Assembly (NCBI GenBank): GCA_045596385.1
Contig: JAZOCC010000027.1
Span: 62,001-126,000, forward strand
From: SIG307 sp045596385
GTDB taxonomy: Bacteria; Bacillota; Clostridia; Lachnospirales; Lachnospiraceae
Direction: 5' to 3'
Length of the DNA: 64,000 nt
Part shown: positions 16,547-25,417 of the stretch, in pieces
Layout of the letters: each line of letters starts with the position of its first letter
Position numbering within the stretch: position 1 is the first letter of the stretch
Made by a program: the position numbers and the translations under genes
Notes under the pieces: model-generated
What the model was told of the DNA's origin: nothing
What the model saw: the letters and a program-made list of their open reading frames with translations, nothing else
Databases searched by the model: none

Positions 16547-16668
16547 AGCATTTTCCTCCTTACATTCATCTTCTTGTCATTCTATTTCTTCATGGTCAGC
16601 TTCCGCTGACGATGCGGAATAACCTTACCAACATTTCGCATTATAGCGGGAACACAAAGTAAAGTCAA
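16547..16668 (-). promoter_or_regulatory. rplM-rpsI promoter and candidate L13 leader
   Basis: TTGACT-N17-TATAAT (16663-16668 and 16640-16645), giving a leader of about 85 bases. The leader contains a compact GTCAGC-GGAA-GCTGAC hairpin preceded by GGTTATTCCGCATC, at the position of the L13-binding leader known upstream of rplM in Firmicutes. Assignment by position and hairpin only. Bases 16669-16811 are AT-rich with no convincing terminator for truA's upstream side. Confidence 0.6.
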
Positions 16669-16811
16669 GCGTTTTTCTAAGGTTTTTTGAAAAAATTTTA
16701 AATTTTCTTAGTTTTCATTCTCAAAAATCATATTTGCAATGATTTTTCTGTGTCAATATTGATTTTTATAAATTCAACCACATAAGAACCTTTCCGAATC
16801 CTTACTTTCTC

Positions 16812-17615
16812 CTACAGCTCGCTCGTCTGTTTCTTCTCAAGTTCTGCCATCTTGTCCGCCCACAACTTCCCCGGATCCGGAAAATATTCGATACCCACAA
16901 GCATCAGCCCCTTTGCCGGTGCGGTCGGTCCTGCTGCTTCACGATTCTTTGCTTCAATCATTGCTTTCACGTCTTCCGGCTTCTTTAAGTGCTCGCCCAC
17001 CTGTAACAGCGTTCCGGAAATGATACGCACCATATTGTAGAGGAAACCGCTGCCACTGACACGAATAGTAATCAGATGACCGTCCTGTTCCACCTCTAAA
17101 GAGTAAATGGTCCGGACATGGTCCGGCACCTGGGCCTTCGTAGAACAAAAGCTGGTAAAATCATGCTCCCCGAGGAAATACTGCGCCGCCTTCCGCATGG
17201 CTTCCACATCCAAATCATGATACACAAAATGGGTATAGCCACGATTGAAAGGCTGCACAAAATCCGCATTCCAAATCTTGTATTCGTAGGTCTTTTTGCT
17301 GTCCCACTTCCGCGGATGAAAATCCGGTGCCACTTCAAAGGACTTCTGAATCACAATATCCTCCGGCAAGCTGTGATTTAACGCGTAGCAAAGCTTTTCC
17401 GCCGGTATGCGAGTCTCCGTATCAAACACCGCCACATTGCCCATGGCGTGCACCCCGGAATCGGTACGGCTGGCACCGATAACCTCTATTTCTTCTTTTA
17501 ACAGACGGGACAACTCACGATTTAACACTTCCTCCACCGTGATGGCATTCGGCTGAATCTGCCAACCGCAGTATTTTGTTCCGTCATATGCCACAATCAA
17601 CATAATCCGCCGCAT
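16812..17615 (-). CDS. truA: tRNA pseudouridine(38-40) synthase
   Basis: Converts uridines 38-40 of the tRNA anticodon arm to pseudouridine. 267 residues, standard length. The catalytic Asp is in GASRTDSGVHA near residue 52; other TruA blocks are YDGTKYCGWQ at the N-terminus and VSGSGFLYNMVRIISGTLLQVG toward the end. Usually truA follows ecfT directly; here a phosphotransferase gene lies between. Confidence 0.96.
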   Translation of the reverse strand: MRRIMLIVAYDGTKYCGWQIQPNAITVEEVLNRELSRLLKEEIEVIGASRTDSGVHAMGNVAVFDTETRIPAEKLCYALNHSLPEDIVIQKSFEVAPDFHPRKWDSKKTYEYKIWNADFVQPFNRGYTHFVYHDLDVEAMRKAAQYFLGEHDFTSFCSTKAQVPDHVRTIYSLEVEQDGHLITIRVSGSGFLYNMVRIISGTLLQVGEHLKKPEDVKAMIEAKNREAAGPTAPAKGLMLVGIEYFPDPGKLWADKMAELEKKQTSEL

Positions 17616-17635
17616 GGTTGTCCTCCTTTTCTGCC

Positions 17636-18658
17636 TTATCTATCATTTTTTATCCCTAACCATTCCTGCATTTGCTTCACCTTGTCACAATACGCATATA
17701 ACGCCCCGATTGTACCGATTACCTGTTCTTCCCCTAAGCGAATCTCTTCTTCCCCGGAAGCTTCGATTCCCAAAGCACGCTTCAGGTTGTAATCAAGCCA
17801 GCCCAGCATTCCGCTGTAACTCCCCGAAAACACCGCATCCCACGGGACATTAGCAAGACTCATATATGTTCCGTAAGCGGCTGTAAGCGCATCAAAATAA
17901 CTGCGCACAAGGCCTCCTGCACCGTCATCTGCCCAATAGTTCAGCACTTCCAAAAACTCCTGATACGGATTGATGTAGCCGGCAGCTTCCCAGTCAATGA
18001 TAAGCGGTTCCGCTCCGTTCCACATAACATTCTTCGGGTCTAAGTCCCTATGGCTGAGTACCAGCGTCTGCGCCAATGTTTGCTGCGCGTCGCCGGCAGC
18101 CCGGTTCCATTTCTTTATATCAAACACAGCCTTTTCATATTGTGCAAGCCAATTGAAACCTTGGCCGTCCTGTCTATTCTGCTTTCCATGCTCCTTTGCC
18201 GTTTGCAAGTAAGTATCCCAAGGAAACTCTTCCGCCTCCGCTGCCTCCGGCTCCACTCCGTCAACGGCGATATCCGCCCGATGCATTCTTCCTAAGATAT
18301 CACCCATGGCTGCGCAGTGCTTCTCGTTAATTTCCCCCGGGAATACAGACCGGCCTTCCACCCACGGAAAAACCATGTAAAAGCTTCCGTCAAGCTCATG
18401 AATCTGCTTTCCCTGCACTTCCATGGCGGCCACCACCGGAAGGATTCCGGTAAAGGCTGCCGCTATTTTCTCGGAGTTTACGGTATTCCGTAATGCAGTC
18501 GGACGTTTCATAATCTCACTGTTTAATACCTTCACCGCATATTCACCCTTGTTCGTGGTGACACGGTACATTTTGTGAAGCAAACCGCCCTTTACTTCCG
18601 CCGGTTCCTTCTGCAGTTTCCCCAAACCAAGACTTTGTACTAACTTACCTATCTCCAT
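17636..18658 (-). CDS. Aminoglycoside-phosphotransferase-family kinase
   Basis: A 340-residue protein with the APH/choline-kinase fold (PF01636): ATP-lobe segment YAVKVLN, catalytic loop LSHRDLDPKNVMW and metal-binding IIDWEAAG. Such orphan chromosomal members phosphorylate small alcohols or antibiotics; the substrate cannot be told. It sits between ecfT and truA with a 20-base gap to truA, so it is co-transcribed with them, an insertion into an otherwise conserved gene order. Confidence 0.82.
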   Translation of the reverse strand: MEIGKLVQSLGLGKLQKEPAEVKGGLLHKMYRVTTNKGEYAVKVLNSEIMKRPTALRNTVNSEKIAAAFTGILPVVAAMEVQGKQIHELDGSFYMVFPWVEGRSVFPGEINEKHCAAMGDILGRMHRADIAVDGVEPEAAEAEEFPWDTYLQTAKEHGKQNRQDGQGFNWLAQYEKAVFDIKKWNRAAGDAQQTLAQTLVLSHRDLDPKNVMWNGAEPLIIDWEAAGYINPYQEFLEVLNYWADDGAGGLVRSYFDALTAAYGTYMSLANVPWDAVFSGSYSGMLGWLDYNLKRALGIEASGEEEIRLGEEQVIGTIGALYAYCDKVKQMQEWLGIKNDR

Positions 18659-18727
18659 ACCTTTTCTCCCCGCAATACCGCCCCTGTACTGCTACTTAAT
18701 ACTTTCACTTACCGGAATGCGCTTCCT

Positions 18728-19531
18728 TTAAAACAAGAACCCGCTCCCAATCACAAGTCCCAAATACACAAACAATATCAAATACGCAATTGCGTCTCTT
18801 CTCTTATACTTTAACGGTTTCATCTTCGTTCTGCCGTCGCCGCCGTGATAACAACGTGCTTCCATCGCCAGGGCCAAATCATTGGCACGACGGAAGGCCG
18901 ACACCACAAGCGGCACTAAAAGCGGCACTAATGCCTTTGCACGTTGCAGAAGCTTTCCGCTTTCAAAATCTGCGCCTCGCGCCTGCTGCGCTTTCATAAT
19001 TTTGTCCGTTTCCTCGATTAAAATCGGAATAAAACGTAACGCAATGGACATCATCATGGCAATCTCATGCACCGGCACCTTAATCTTTTTCAGCCCTCTG
19101 AGTCCCTTTTCCAGACCGTCCGTCAGCTGGTTCGGCGTGGTGGTAAAGGTCATAAGCGATGTTCCCAGTACCAAAAGCACCAATCGTACCGCCATGAGAC
19201 CCGCAGTAATGAGTCCCTGGTCGTAAATATGAATAATGCCCCAAGAGAACAGTTCCTTGCCCTCTCTGGTCAAAAATACGTTAAATAACAGCGTAAACAA
19301 AAGTAAAATCAGTACCGGCTTTAAACCCCGCACAATATAACGGAACGGCACCTTGGAAATCTTTATCACAATCCCTACAAAGGCCGCTGCAATCATATAC
19401 CCCAAATACCCCGAGAATACAAACAAAGATACCAAAAACAACATCGTCCCGGCAAGCTTTACACGAGGGTCCAGACGGTGAATCGGGGAATCGACCGGAT
19501 AGTACTGTCCGATGGTAATATCTCGAATCAT
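18728..19531 (-). CDS. ecfT: Energy-coupling factor transporter transmembrane protein
   Basis: Scaffold subunit joining the two ATPases to interchangeable vitamin-binding S components. 267 residues with about five membrane segments, the start IGQYYPVDSPIHRLDPRVKL and the coupling-helix motifs ARGADFESG and ALAMEARCYHGG (Ala-Arg-Gly type) that contact the ATPases. Its ATG overlaps the ecfA2 stop by four bases. Confidence 0.95.
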   Translation of the reverse strand: MIRDITIGQYYPVDSPIHRLDPRVKLAGTMLFLVSLFVFSGYLGYMIAAAFVGIVIKISKVPFRYIVRGLKPVLILLLFTLLFNVFLTREGKELFSWGIIHIYDQGLITAGLMAVRLVLLVLGTSLMTFTTTPNQLTDGLEKGLRGLKKIKVPVHEIAMMMSIALRFIPILIEETDKIMKAQQARGADFESGKLLQRAKALVPLLVPLVVSAFRRANDLALAMEARCYHGGDGRTKMKPLKYKRRDAIAYLILFVYLGLVIGSGFLF

Positions 19532-20409
19532 CTTCTGCCTCCCTTCCAGTCGGCAAGGAGAAGTTCCTTTGCTTCCTCAAGAGTGGTGGCATTCTGCGGT
19601 AAGGCCACCCCTGCCCGGCGAAGCGCCTCCGACAAATAAGTTACCTGCGGTGCTGCAAGACCGATTTTCTCAAGTTCCTTATACTCTTCAAATACGTCCT
19701 TCGGCGTGCCGTCACAAAATACACTGCCTTCCTTCATGACAATGAGTCTGGAAGCGTATTTTGCCACGTCCTCCATGCTGTGGGACACCAGTATGATGGT
19801 CCGGTTCCCTTCCGCATGAATCTGCGCAATACGATCCAAAATCTCATCCCTGCCTCTCGGGTCCAGTCCCGCCGTCGGCTCATCCAGAATCAAAATATCC
19901 GGCTGCATGGCAAGCACACCGGCGATAGCCACACGTCGCTTCTGTCCGCCGGATAATTCAAACGGTGACGCATCATACAGCTCCTCGCTTACCCCTGCTT
20001 CTTTTAAGGCCGCAAAGGTCCGCATATCGATTTCAAGCTGCGGCAAGCCCATATTCTTCGGACCGAAGGCCACATCCTTGACTACCGTCGTTTCAAATAG
20101 CTGATGCTCCGGATACTGGAACACCAGTCCCACCTTACTACGTAATTCCTTTTTATTAAAACCGGCAGCGCAAATGTCGTTCCCGCGGTAATAAATATGT
20201 CCCGAGGTCGGAGCAATGAGTCCGTTCAAATGCTGTACCAGGGTGGACTTACCGGAACCGGTATGCCCGATGAGCCCGATAAACTCGCCTTTTCCGATGA
20301 CCAGGTTAATATCACGCAGGGCATGTTTCTCATAAGCGGTCCCTTCGCCATACACATAATTCACATGGTCCAGCACCATACACTCCTGCAAATCTCTGGT
20401 TACCTCCAT
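19528..20409 (-). CDS. ecfA2: ECF transporter ATPase A2
   Basis: ATPase of the group II ECF vitamin importer. Walker A GHTGSGKST near residue 48, signature LSGGQKRR, Walker B ILILDEPTAGLDP and SHSMEDVAKYA. The Q-loop FQYPEHQLFETTV is diagnostic of EcfA2. I use the ATG giving MEVTRDLQ, behind GGAGG; the longer frame starts within the ribosome site. Coupled to ecfT and follows ecfA1 by about 110 bases. Confidence 0.95.
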   Translation of the reverse strand: MEVTRDLQECMVLDHVNYVYGEGTAYEKHALRDINLVIGKGEFIGLIGHTGSGKSTLVQHLNGLIAPTSGHIYYRGNDICAAGFNKKELRSKVGLVFQYPEHQLFETTVVKDVAFGPKNMGLPQLEIDMRTFAALKEAGVSEELYDASPFELSGGQKRRVAIAGVLAMQPDILILDEPTAGLDPRGRDEILDRIAQIHAEGNRTIILVSHSMEDVAKYASRLIVMKEGSVFCDGTPKDVFEEYKELEKIGLAAPQVTYLSEALRRAGVALPQNATTLEEAKELLLADWKGGRR

Positions 20410-20521
20410 CTCGCTGCCTCCTTTCATTCCTTACTTTCTCACAGCCATGCCCTTTCAAAGCAAACTGTTTGTTTTATCTAAACGCATTCAAAGCTTCTTG
20501 TTATATCTTTCTTTTCTGCCT

Positions 20522-21403
20522 CTATACCGTTCCTTGCCCGCACCTCGCCTTTGCCGCCGTATAGGCCGCCGTAAACTCCTCTACGGTCAGAATCCCATCC
20601 GGCATCGGTACCCCCTGCTTCTTCAGCTCATAGGCCAGCTCTGTCACCTGCGGCACATCCAAACGATATCCCTTTAACTTATCCACCTGGGAAAAGACCT
20701 GTCGCGGGGTTCCCTGCATCACAATCTTTCCCTCGTCCATTACGATAACGCGATCCGCGTCAATTACTTCGTCCATATAATGGGTAATGAGAAGAATCGT
20801 TACCCCTTCGATTTTGTTGAGCTCATGAACCGTCTTCATGACCTCTTTACGACCCACCGGGTCAAGCATGGCCGTCGGCTCATCCAAAATAATACAATCC
20901 GGGCGCATTGCCATAATACCGGCGATTGCCACACGCTGCTTCTGTCCGCCGGACAGTTTATTCGGAGAATGGGTCCGGTATGCGGTCATACCCACCGCCG
21001 TCAGGCTCTCCTCTACGCGCCGCCAAATCTCCTCTGTCGGTATGCCGATATTCTCCGGCCCGAAAGCCACATCCTCTTCCACCACCGTGGCAATAATCTG
21101 ATTATCCGGATTCTGGAACACCATCCCCGCACTCTTACGGATATCCCACAAATGCTCCTCATCCTGCGTGTCCATATCATTCACAAACACCGCACCCTCC
21201 GTCGGAGAAAGCAGGGCATTGATATGCTTTGCCACCGTAGACTTGCCGGAACCGTTATGCCCCAAGATAGCCACAAACTCACCCTTCTGCACTTCCAATG
21301 ATACATCATCTAATGCTCGTAAGATGTCTTCCACATTACCCTCTTCATCACGACGGATATATTCGAACACAAGATTTTTCGTACGTAACATACTCTTTTT
21401 CAT
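20522..21403 (-). CDS. ecfA1: ECF transporter ATPase A1
   Basis: Partner ATPase of EcfA2, 293 residues. Walker A GHNGSGKST, Q-loop FQNPDNQIIATVVEEDVAFG (the EcfA1 form), signature LSGGQKQR and Walker B IILDEPTAMLDP with the usual Met instead of Gly. AAGGAGG is 5-6 bases before the ATG. In most Clostridia ecfA1 follows rplQ closely; here a 490-base gap with a large structured element intervenes, and I see no clear promoter for ecfA1 in it. Confidence 0.95.
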   Translation of the reverse strand: MKKSMLRTKNLVFEYIRRDEEGNVEDILRALDDVSLEVQKGEFVAILGHNGSGKSTVAKHINALLSPTEGAVFVNDMDTQDEEHLWDIRKSAGMVFQNPDNQIIATVVEEDVAFGPENIGIPTEEIWRRVEESLTAVGMTAYRTHSPNKLSGGQKQRVAIAGIMAMRPDCIILDEPTAMLDPVGRKEVMKTVHELNKIEGVTILLITHYMDEVIDADRVIVMDEGKIVMQGTPRQVFSQVDKLKGYRLDVPQVTELAYELKKQGVPMPDGILTVEEFTAAYTAAKARCGQGTV

Positions 21404-21537
21404 AACGGCCTCCTTTCGGATTATTCTTCTACTTACTATATTTTCACTTTACTTTCCTAATGATTCATCTTTCCCTTTTCCGTCAGCTCATCTGCCTTAA
21501 TAATATAGCTCTCGCTGTCATTTTATTATCGAACTCT

Positions 21538-21859
21538 GCCCCTTTCCATATACACATTCATGCCCTTTTACGAAACCTTCCGGGCAAATGTGCAAGAGAT
21601 TTTCTCTTGAAATTTTGCGTAGGATGTTAGACTTTCTTATTGCTCCGCTTCAAAAAACAGCGATTTCCGAACATGGAGGTTCGGAAAAGCCGTGCACGCA
21701 ACATGGAGGTTGCGTAAGCGGCGGTTGCGACACCTTTTAGAATACCTTACAGGAGCAATTAGAAAGACTTACATCCGGAGAACATGACAAGAGGAACCCT
21801 CTTGTACATCAGCCCGGAAGCCCTTCGCAAAAAACTTGAATATGCATATGGAAAGGGGC
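21538..21859 (+). ncRNA. Structured RNA copy 1 with two ANGGAN hexaloop hairpins
   Basis: Nested pairing over 322 bases: outer 14-bp stem (21538-21551 with 21846-21859), middle 9-bp stem (21577-21585 with 21812-21820), inner 25-bp stem (21622-21646 with 21752-21776) with T-T, A-A and T-T mismatches. In the centre are two perfect hairpins, 9 bp (21664-21687) and 7 bp (21696-21715), each with loop ATGGAG closed by C-G. This matches the CsrA/RsmE recognition form (A/U)CANGGANG(U/A). Two other copies lie in the window. No convincing promoter is visible on either strand, so transcription is inferred. The rest of the gap to ecfA1 (21404-21537) shows nothing. Confidence 0.6.
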
Positions 21860-21884
21860 CATCACACCTTAGTGCGACAGCCCC
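21855..21884 (-). terminator. rplQ terminator, sharing bases with the structured element
   Basis: Stem GGGGC..TCGCAC/GTGTGA..GCCCC closes over TAAG, followed on minus by TTTCC. Its distal arm is also the outer arm of the structured element, so the two folds exclude each other. Confidence 0.65.
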
Positions 21885-21892
21885 GACAATCA

Positions 21893-22429
21893 CTAAACTA
21901 ATTCAATGAAAACTTCCATTGCTGCGTCACCCTTACGCTGACCAATCTTAACGATTCTGGTGTAACCACCCTTACGATCTGCGTACTTCGGTGCAATCTC
22001 ATCAAAGAGCTTATCTGCAACATCAACGGTCTTCGTGTTCTTCTTCTTACCGGCTGCTTCGGTCGGAACTACGGTAATTCCGTAAAGAACCTTATTCATC
22101 TGACGTCTAGCGTGTAATCTGGAAGCGTTTTCCTTCTTAATCTGCTTGTCAACTTCGTCAAATACGGTTACCTTCTTACCGTCAACTACTTCCTTTACTC
22201 TCTTGCCATCCTTGTCCTTGCGGGCAACCTTAGCCTTAACAGTAACCATCTCGTAGTTATCCTTTTCCTTAACAGCCATAGTGATTAAGTGCTCTGCGAT
22301 GCTGCGGATTTCCTTAGCCTTCGCTTCGGTGGTCTTAATCTTACCATGGTATAACAGGTTTGTTACCTGGTTTCTTAACAATGCTTTTCTCTGGCTAGAT
22401 GTTCTGCCGAGCTTTCTATAACCTGCCAT
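21893..22429 (-). CDS. rplQ: 50S ribosomal protein L17, long form
   Basis: Last gene of the alpha operon. The N-terminal MAGYRKLGRTSSQRKALLRN and the C-terminal RKGGYTRIVKIGQRKGDAAM are typical, but the protein has 178 residues against about 120 in Bacillus. The extra ~55 residues (about 60-115, rich in Lys/Asp/Val) interrupt the middle and are known in Lachnospiraceae-type L17. Gap to rpoA is 18 bases. Confidence 0.96.
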   Translation of the reverse strand: MAGYRKLGRTSSQRKALLRNQVTNLLYHGKIKTTEAKAKEIRSIAEHLITMAVKEKDNYEMVTVKAKVARKDKDGKRVKEVVDGKKVTVFDEVDKQIKKENASRLHARRQMNKVLYGITVVPTEAAGKKKNTKTVDVADKLFDEIAPKYADRKGGYTRIVKIGQRKGDAAMEVFIELV

Positions 22430-22447
22430 TGTGCCTTCCTCCTAAAT

Positions 22448-23407
22448 TTAGTCATCACCCTGGTTTAAAGATAAACCAAGCTCTTTTAACTTACCAAGGA
22501 CTTCCTCAAGGGACTTACGACCAAGGTTACGAACCTTCATCATGTCCTCCGGAGTCTTGTCGATTAATTCTTCAACGGTATTGATGCCGGCTCTCTTCAA
22601 GCAGTTGAAGGAACGAACGGAAAGCTCTAATTCCTCGATGCTCATTTCAAGTGCCTTACTCTTATCGTTGTTTTCCTTCTCAACCAGAACTTCAACATTC
22701 TTTGCCTTCTCGGACAGGTCAATGAAGGAATTCAAATGCTCACTAAGTACCTTCGCTGCAAGGCTGACAGCCTCGTCCGGTGCTAATGTACCATTGGTAA
22801 ACACATCAAGTGTCAGCTTATCGAAATCCGTAATCTGACCAACACGGGTATTCTCAACCGTGAGGTTTACACGCTCAACCGGGGTGTAGATGGAATCGAT
22901 TGCGATAACGCCGATCGGCATCTTATCGTTCTTATTCTTGTCTGCACCGATGTAACCTCTGCCCTTCTGAATGGTGAGCTCCATGTAAAGCTTGGAATCA
23001 GCACCACCGTTTAAGGTAGCGATTACCTGATCCGGATTCGTAATCTCGATATCCTGATCAACCTGGATGTCAGCGGCAGTAATTACGCCTTCGCCGGAGA
23101 AGTCAATGTAAGCCGTCTTTGACTCATTTGTTTCGCTTGTGTTCTTAATGGACAGGCTCTTGATGTTCATAATAATCTCGGTAACGTCTTCTTTTACGCC
23201 CGGAATCGTGCTGAACTCATGTACAACACCGTCAATCTTTACATGACTGACAGCTGCACCCGGTAAGGACGAAAGCATAATTCTTCTGAGGGAATTACCA
23301 AGCGTCGTACCGTATCCTCTTTCAAGAGGCTCTACCACAAAACGACCGTACTTATTATCTTCGGAAATTTCAACAATTTCAATTTTCGGTTTTTCAAAAT
23401 CAAACAA
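22448..23407 (-). CDS. rpoA: RNA polymerase alpha subunit
   Basis: 319 residues: N-terminal dimerisation domain with RYGTTLGNSLRRIMLSSLPG and the C-terminal DNA- and activator-binding domain (LSVRSFNCLKRAGINTVEEL, then MKVRNLGRKSLEEV), joined by an acidic linker near 230-250. Its presence supports recognition of AT-rich UP elements, such as those before the S10 and rpmJ promoters here. Confidence 0.98.
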   Translation of the reverse strand: MFDFEKPKIEIVEISEDNKYGRFVVEPLERGYGTTLGNSLRRIMLSSLPGAAVSHVKIDGVVHEFSTIPGVKEDVTEIIMNIKSLSIKNTSETNESKTAYIDFSGEGVITAADIQVDQDIEITNPDQVIATLNGGADSKLYMELTIQKGRGYIGADKNKNDKMPIGVIAIDSIYTPVERVNLTVENTRVGQITDFDKLTLDVFTNGTLAPDEAVSLAAKVLSEHLNSFIDLSEKAKNVEVLVEKENNDKSKALEMSIEELELSVRSFNCLKRAGINTVEELIDKTPEDMMKVRNLGRKSLEEVLGKLKELGLSLNQGDD

Positions 23408-23437
23408 AGCGGACCCTCCTTGTTATTAAAAAGTTGA

Positions 23438-24034
23438 TTACTTAGAATACAACTCGACAATAAGCATCTCATTTACCGGAACATCGATCTGCTCTCTGTT
23501 CGGGATTTCCTTAACAGTACCGGTAAGGTTCTCCTGATCTGCCTCTAACCAAGAAGCAACGGTTCTGCCGCCGGTTACTTCAAGAACATCCTTGTATCTC
23601 TGGGTGCTCTTTGCCTTTTCGGAGATGGAAATCACATCGCCGGCCTTTACAATGTAAGACGGGATGTTTACGCACTTGCCGTTTACTAATACATGCTTGT
23701 GGTCAACAATCTGTCTAGCCTCACGTCTGGTTCTTGCGAAACCGAGACGGAAAATTACGTTATCAAGACGAAGCTCTAAGAGAATCATCATATTCTCACC
23801 GGTGGTACCGTACTTAAGCTTCTTTGCCTTCTCAAAGTTGTTACGGAACGGCTTCTCAAGCACGCCGTAAATGAACTTTGCCTTCTGCTTCTCACGAAGC
23901 TGTAAACCATATTCACTAACCTTCTTACCTGCTCTTGCGAAGTTTCTGTTAGACTTCTTATCAATGCCGATGAAAGCCGGCTCAATGCCAAGGCTTCTGC
24001 ACTTCTTTAAAACAGGACCCATATCTCTAGCCAT
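23438..24034 (-). CDS. rpsD: 30S ribosomal protein S4
   Basis: 198 residues, primary 16S rRNA binder. S4 RNA-binding domain LDNVIFRLGFARTRREARQI then VDHKHVLVNGKCVNIPSY. The N-terminus lacks the four-Cys zinc site seen in some bacteria (no CxxC), the zinc-independent form. Located between rpsK and rpoA; S4 is the usual feedback repressor of such operons. Confidence 0.97.
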   Translation of the reverse strand: MARDMGPVLKKCRSLGIEPAFIGIDKKSNRNFARAGKKVSEYGLQLREKQKAKFIYGVLEKPFRNNFEKAKKLKYGTTGENMMILLELRLDNVIFRLGFARTRREARQIVDHKHVLVNGKCVNIPSYIVKAGDVISISEKAKSTQRYKDVLEVTGGRTVASWLEADQENLTGTVKEIPNREQIDVPVNEMLIVELYSK

Positions 24035-24058
24035 GTCAGTTCTCCTTTCAACAAATCA

Positions 24059-24457
24059 TTAGACTCTTCTACGCTTCGGCGGGCGGCAACCATTGTGCGG
24101 AACCGGAGTTACGTCCTTAATGCTGGTAACTTCGATGCCACATGCCTGAAGGGCACGAATAGCTGCTTCTCTACCGGAACCCGGTCCCTTAACCATAACA
24201 TCAACAGACTTTAAGCCGTGCGGGAGAGCTGCCTTTGCTGCAGTCTCAGCTGCCATCTGTGCTGCATAAGGAGTAGACTTTCTGGAACCTCTGAATCCTA
24301 ATCCACCGGCACTTGCCCAGGAAAGAGCATTGCCTTCTGCATCTGTAAGCGTAACGATTGTATTGTTAAAAGATGACTGAATGTGTGCCTGTCCACGATC
24401 TACGTTCTTCTTGACACGCTTCTTAGCCACTTTCTTTGCTGCTAACTTCTTAGCCAT
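24059..24457 (-). CDS. rpsK: 30S ribosomal protein S11
   Basis: 132 residues with a Lys-rich start (MAKKLAAKKVAKKRVKKNVD) and the S11 signature VMVKGPGSGREAAIRALQACG; ends HNGCRPPKRRRV. It forms part of the platform near the mRNA exit. AAGGAGG precedes the ATG; rpsM ends 17 bases upstream. Confidence 0.97.
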   Translation of the reverse strand: MAKKLAAKKVAKKRVKKNVDRGQAHIQSSFNNTIVTLTDAEGNALSWASAGGLGFRGSRKSTPYAAQMAAETAAKAALPHGLKSVDVMVKGPGSGREAAIRALQACGIEVTSIKDVTPVPHNGCRPPKRRRV

Positions 24458-24474
24458 GACAAATCCTCCTTATA

Positions 24475-24843
24475 TTACTTCTTCTTATTCGCAACGGTTC
24501 TCTTCGGACCTTTTCTGGTTCTCGCGTTGTTCTTGGTATTCTGACCGCGAACCGGGAGACCCTTTCTGTGACGAATGCCTCTGTAGCAACCGATTTCCTG
24601 TAATCTCTTGATGTTTAATGCGGTTTCACGTCTTAAATCACCCTCTACAAGGAAATCCTCATCGATGATATCACGAATCTTTGCCACTTCTTCATCGGTC
24701 AAATCCTTCACACGAGTGTCCGGATTGATATTTGCCTTGGCAAGAATCTTGTTGGAACTTACTCTGCCGATACCGTAAATATAGGTAAGGCCGATTTCTA
24801 CACGTTTCTCTCTTGGTAAATCTACACCACTGATACGAGCCAT
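24475..24843 (-). CDS. rpsM: 30S ribosomal protein S13
   Basis: 122 residues: helix-two-turn-helix start ARISGVDLPREKRVEIGLTY and the tRNA-contacting C-terminus YRGIRHRKGLPVRGQNTKNN with a Lys-rich tail. ACGGAGG lies upstream. It is second in the alpha operon after rpmJ, but separated from it by an unusually long hairpin-rich spacer. Confidence 0.97.
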   Translation of the reverse strand: MARISGVDLPREKRVEIGLTYIYGIGRVSSNKILAKANINPDTRVKDLTDEEVAKIRDIIDEDFLVEGDLRRETALNIKRLQEIGCYRGIRHRKGLPVRGQNTKNNARTRKGPKRTVANKKK

Positions 24844-25268
24844 GTGCGTATTACACCTCCGTTAAAAATTTTGAATAGTTTCTTGCGGAAATCTCCGCTT
24901 GCCCACTTTGGGCGACCCACTTCGTAACGAATGTGGGGTTTGACTGCAATGCAGTCACCAGCCGCTTTAAATTGTGACGGCGACGGCGTTTCCCGTGCCG
25001 AAAGAGAAAGTGATAATGACACCGTCTCTAAAGCCTGACATCAAATGCCGGTTCCCTTTCACACCTAAAAGGTACTTCGTAAGCCGACACGCAACCGCGT
25101 GTTTCGTATCGATGTCCGCCCACAATATCACAATGTTCCCACTGCAAACCGCCTTGCGGTCATACGCAGGGGCTTGTAACACAAAAAGCAAGAACTGTTC
25201 CTCTATCTACCTTGCGGTATTTATTGAAACGACCTGCTTTCAGGGAAACTCCCTACAAAGCAAAGGTC
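24844..25268 (-). other. Long hairpin-rich spacer between rpmJ and rpsM
   Basis: 425 bases that must be transcribed with the alpha operon. It contains a string of short perfect hairpins, among them GCGGA/TCCGC, GCCCA/TGGGC, GACTGCA/TGCAGTC, CACGCGG/CCGCGTG-type and GACCGC/GCGGTT. Reading frames of 66-74 codons cross it but have no good ribosome site or family resemblance. It could be a ribosomal-protein leader (S4 is the candidate ligand) or decayed repeat sequence; I cannot decide. Confidence 0.5.
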
Positions 25269-25382
25269 CTAGCCCTGTCTTTGTTTGTGCTTCGGGTTCT
25301 CACAGATAACTCTGATGGCGCCCTTTCTCTTGATGATCTTACATTTTTCGCAAATCGGTTTTACGGAAGATCTAACTTTCAC
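25269..25382 (-). CDS. rpmJ: 50S ribosomal protein L36
   Basis: 37 residues reading [20 protein letters not shown] and ending NPKHKQRQG, the zinc form with three Cys (C11, C14, C27) and His32. Starts at GTG, with AAGGAG 9 bases upstream. It is the first gene of the alpha operon here, next to the promoter, rather than following infA as in most bacteria. Confidence 0.95.
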
Positions 25383-25417
25383 GTCTTTTCACTCCTTTCG
25401 AAAAAAGTCCGTCTATC

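Noticed and set aside
24967..25191. 74-codon minus-strand frame between rpmJ and rpsM as a KOW-type gene
   Set aside because: The sequence has no KOW or ribosomal features, no good ribosome site, and overlaps a chain of hairpins.
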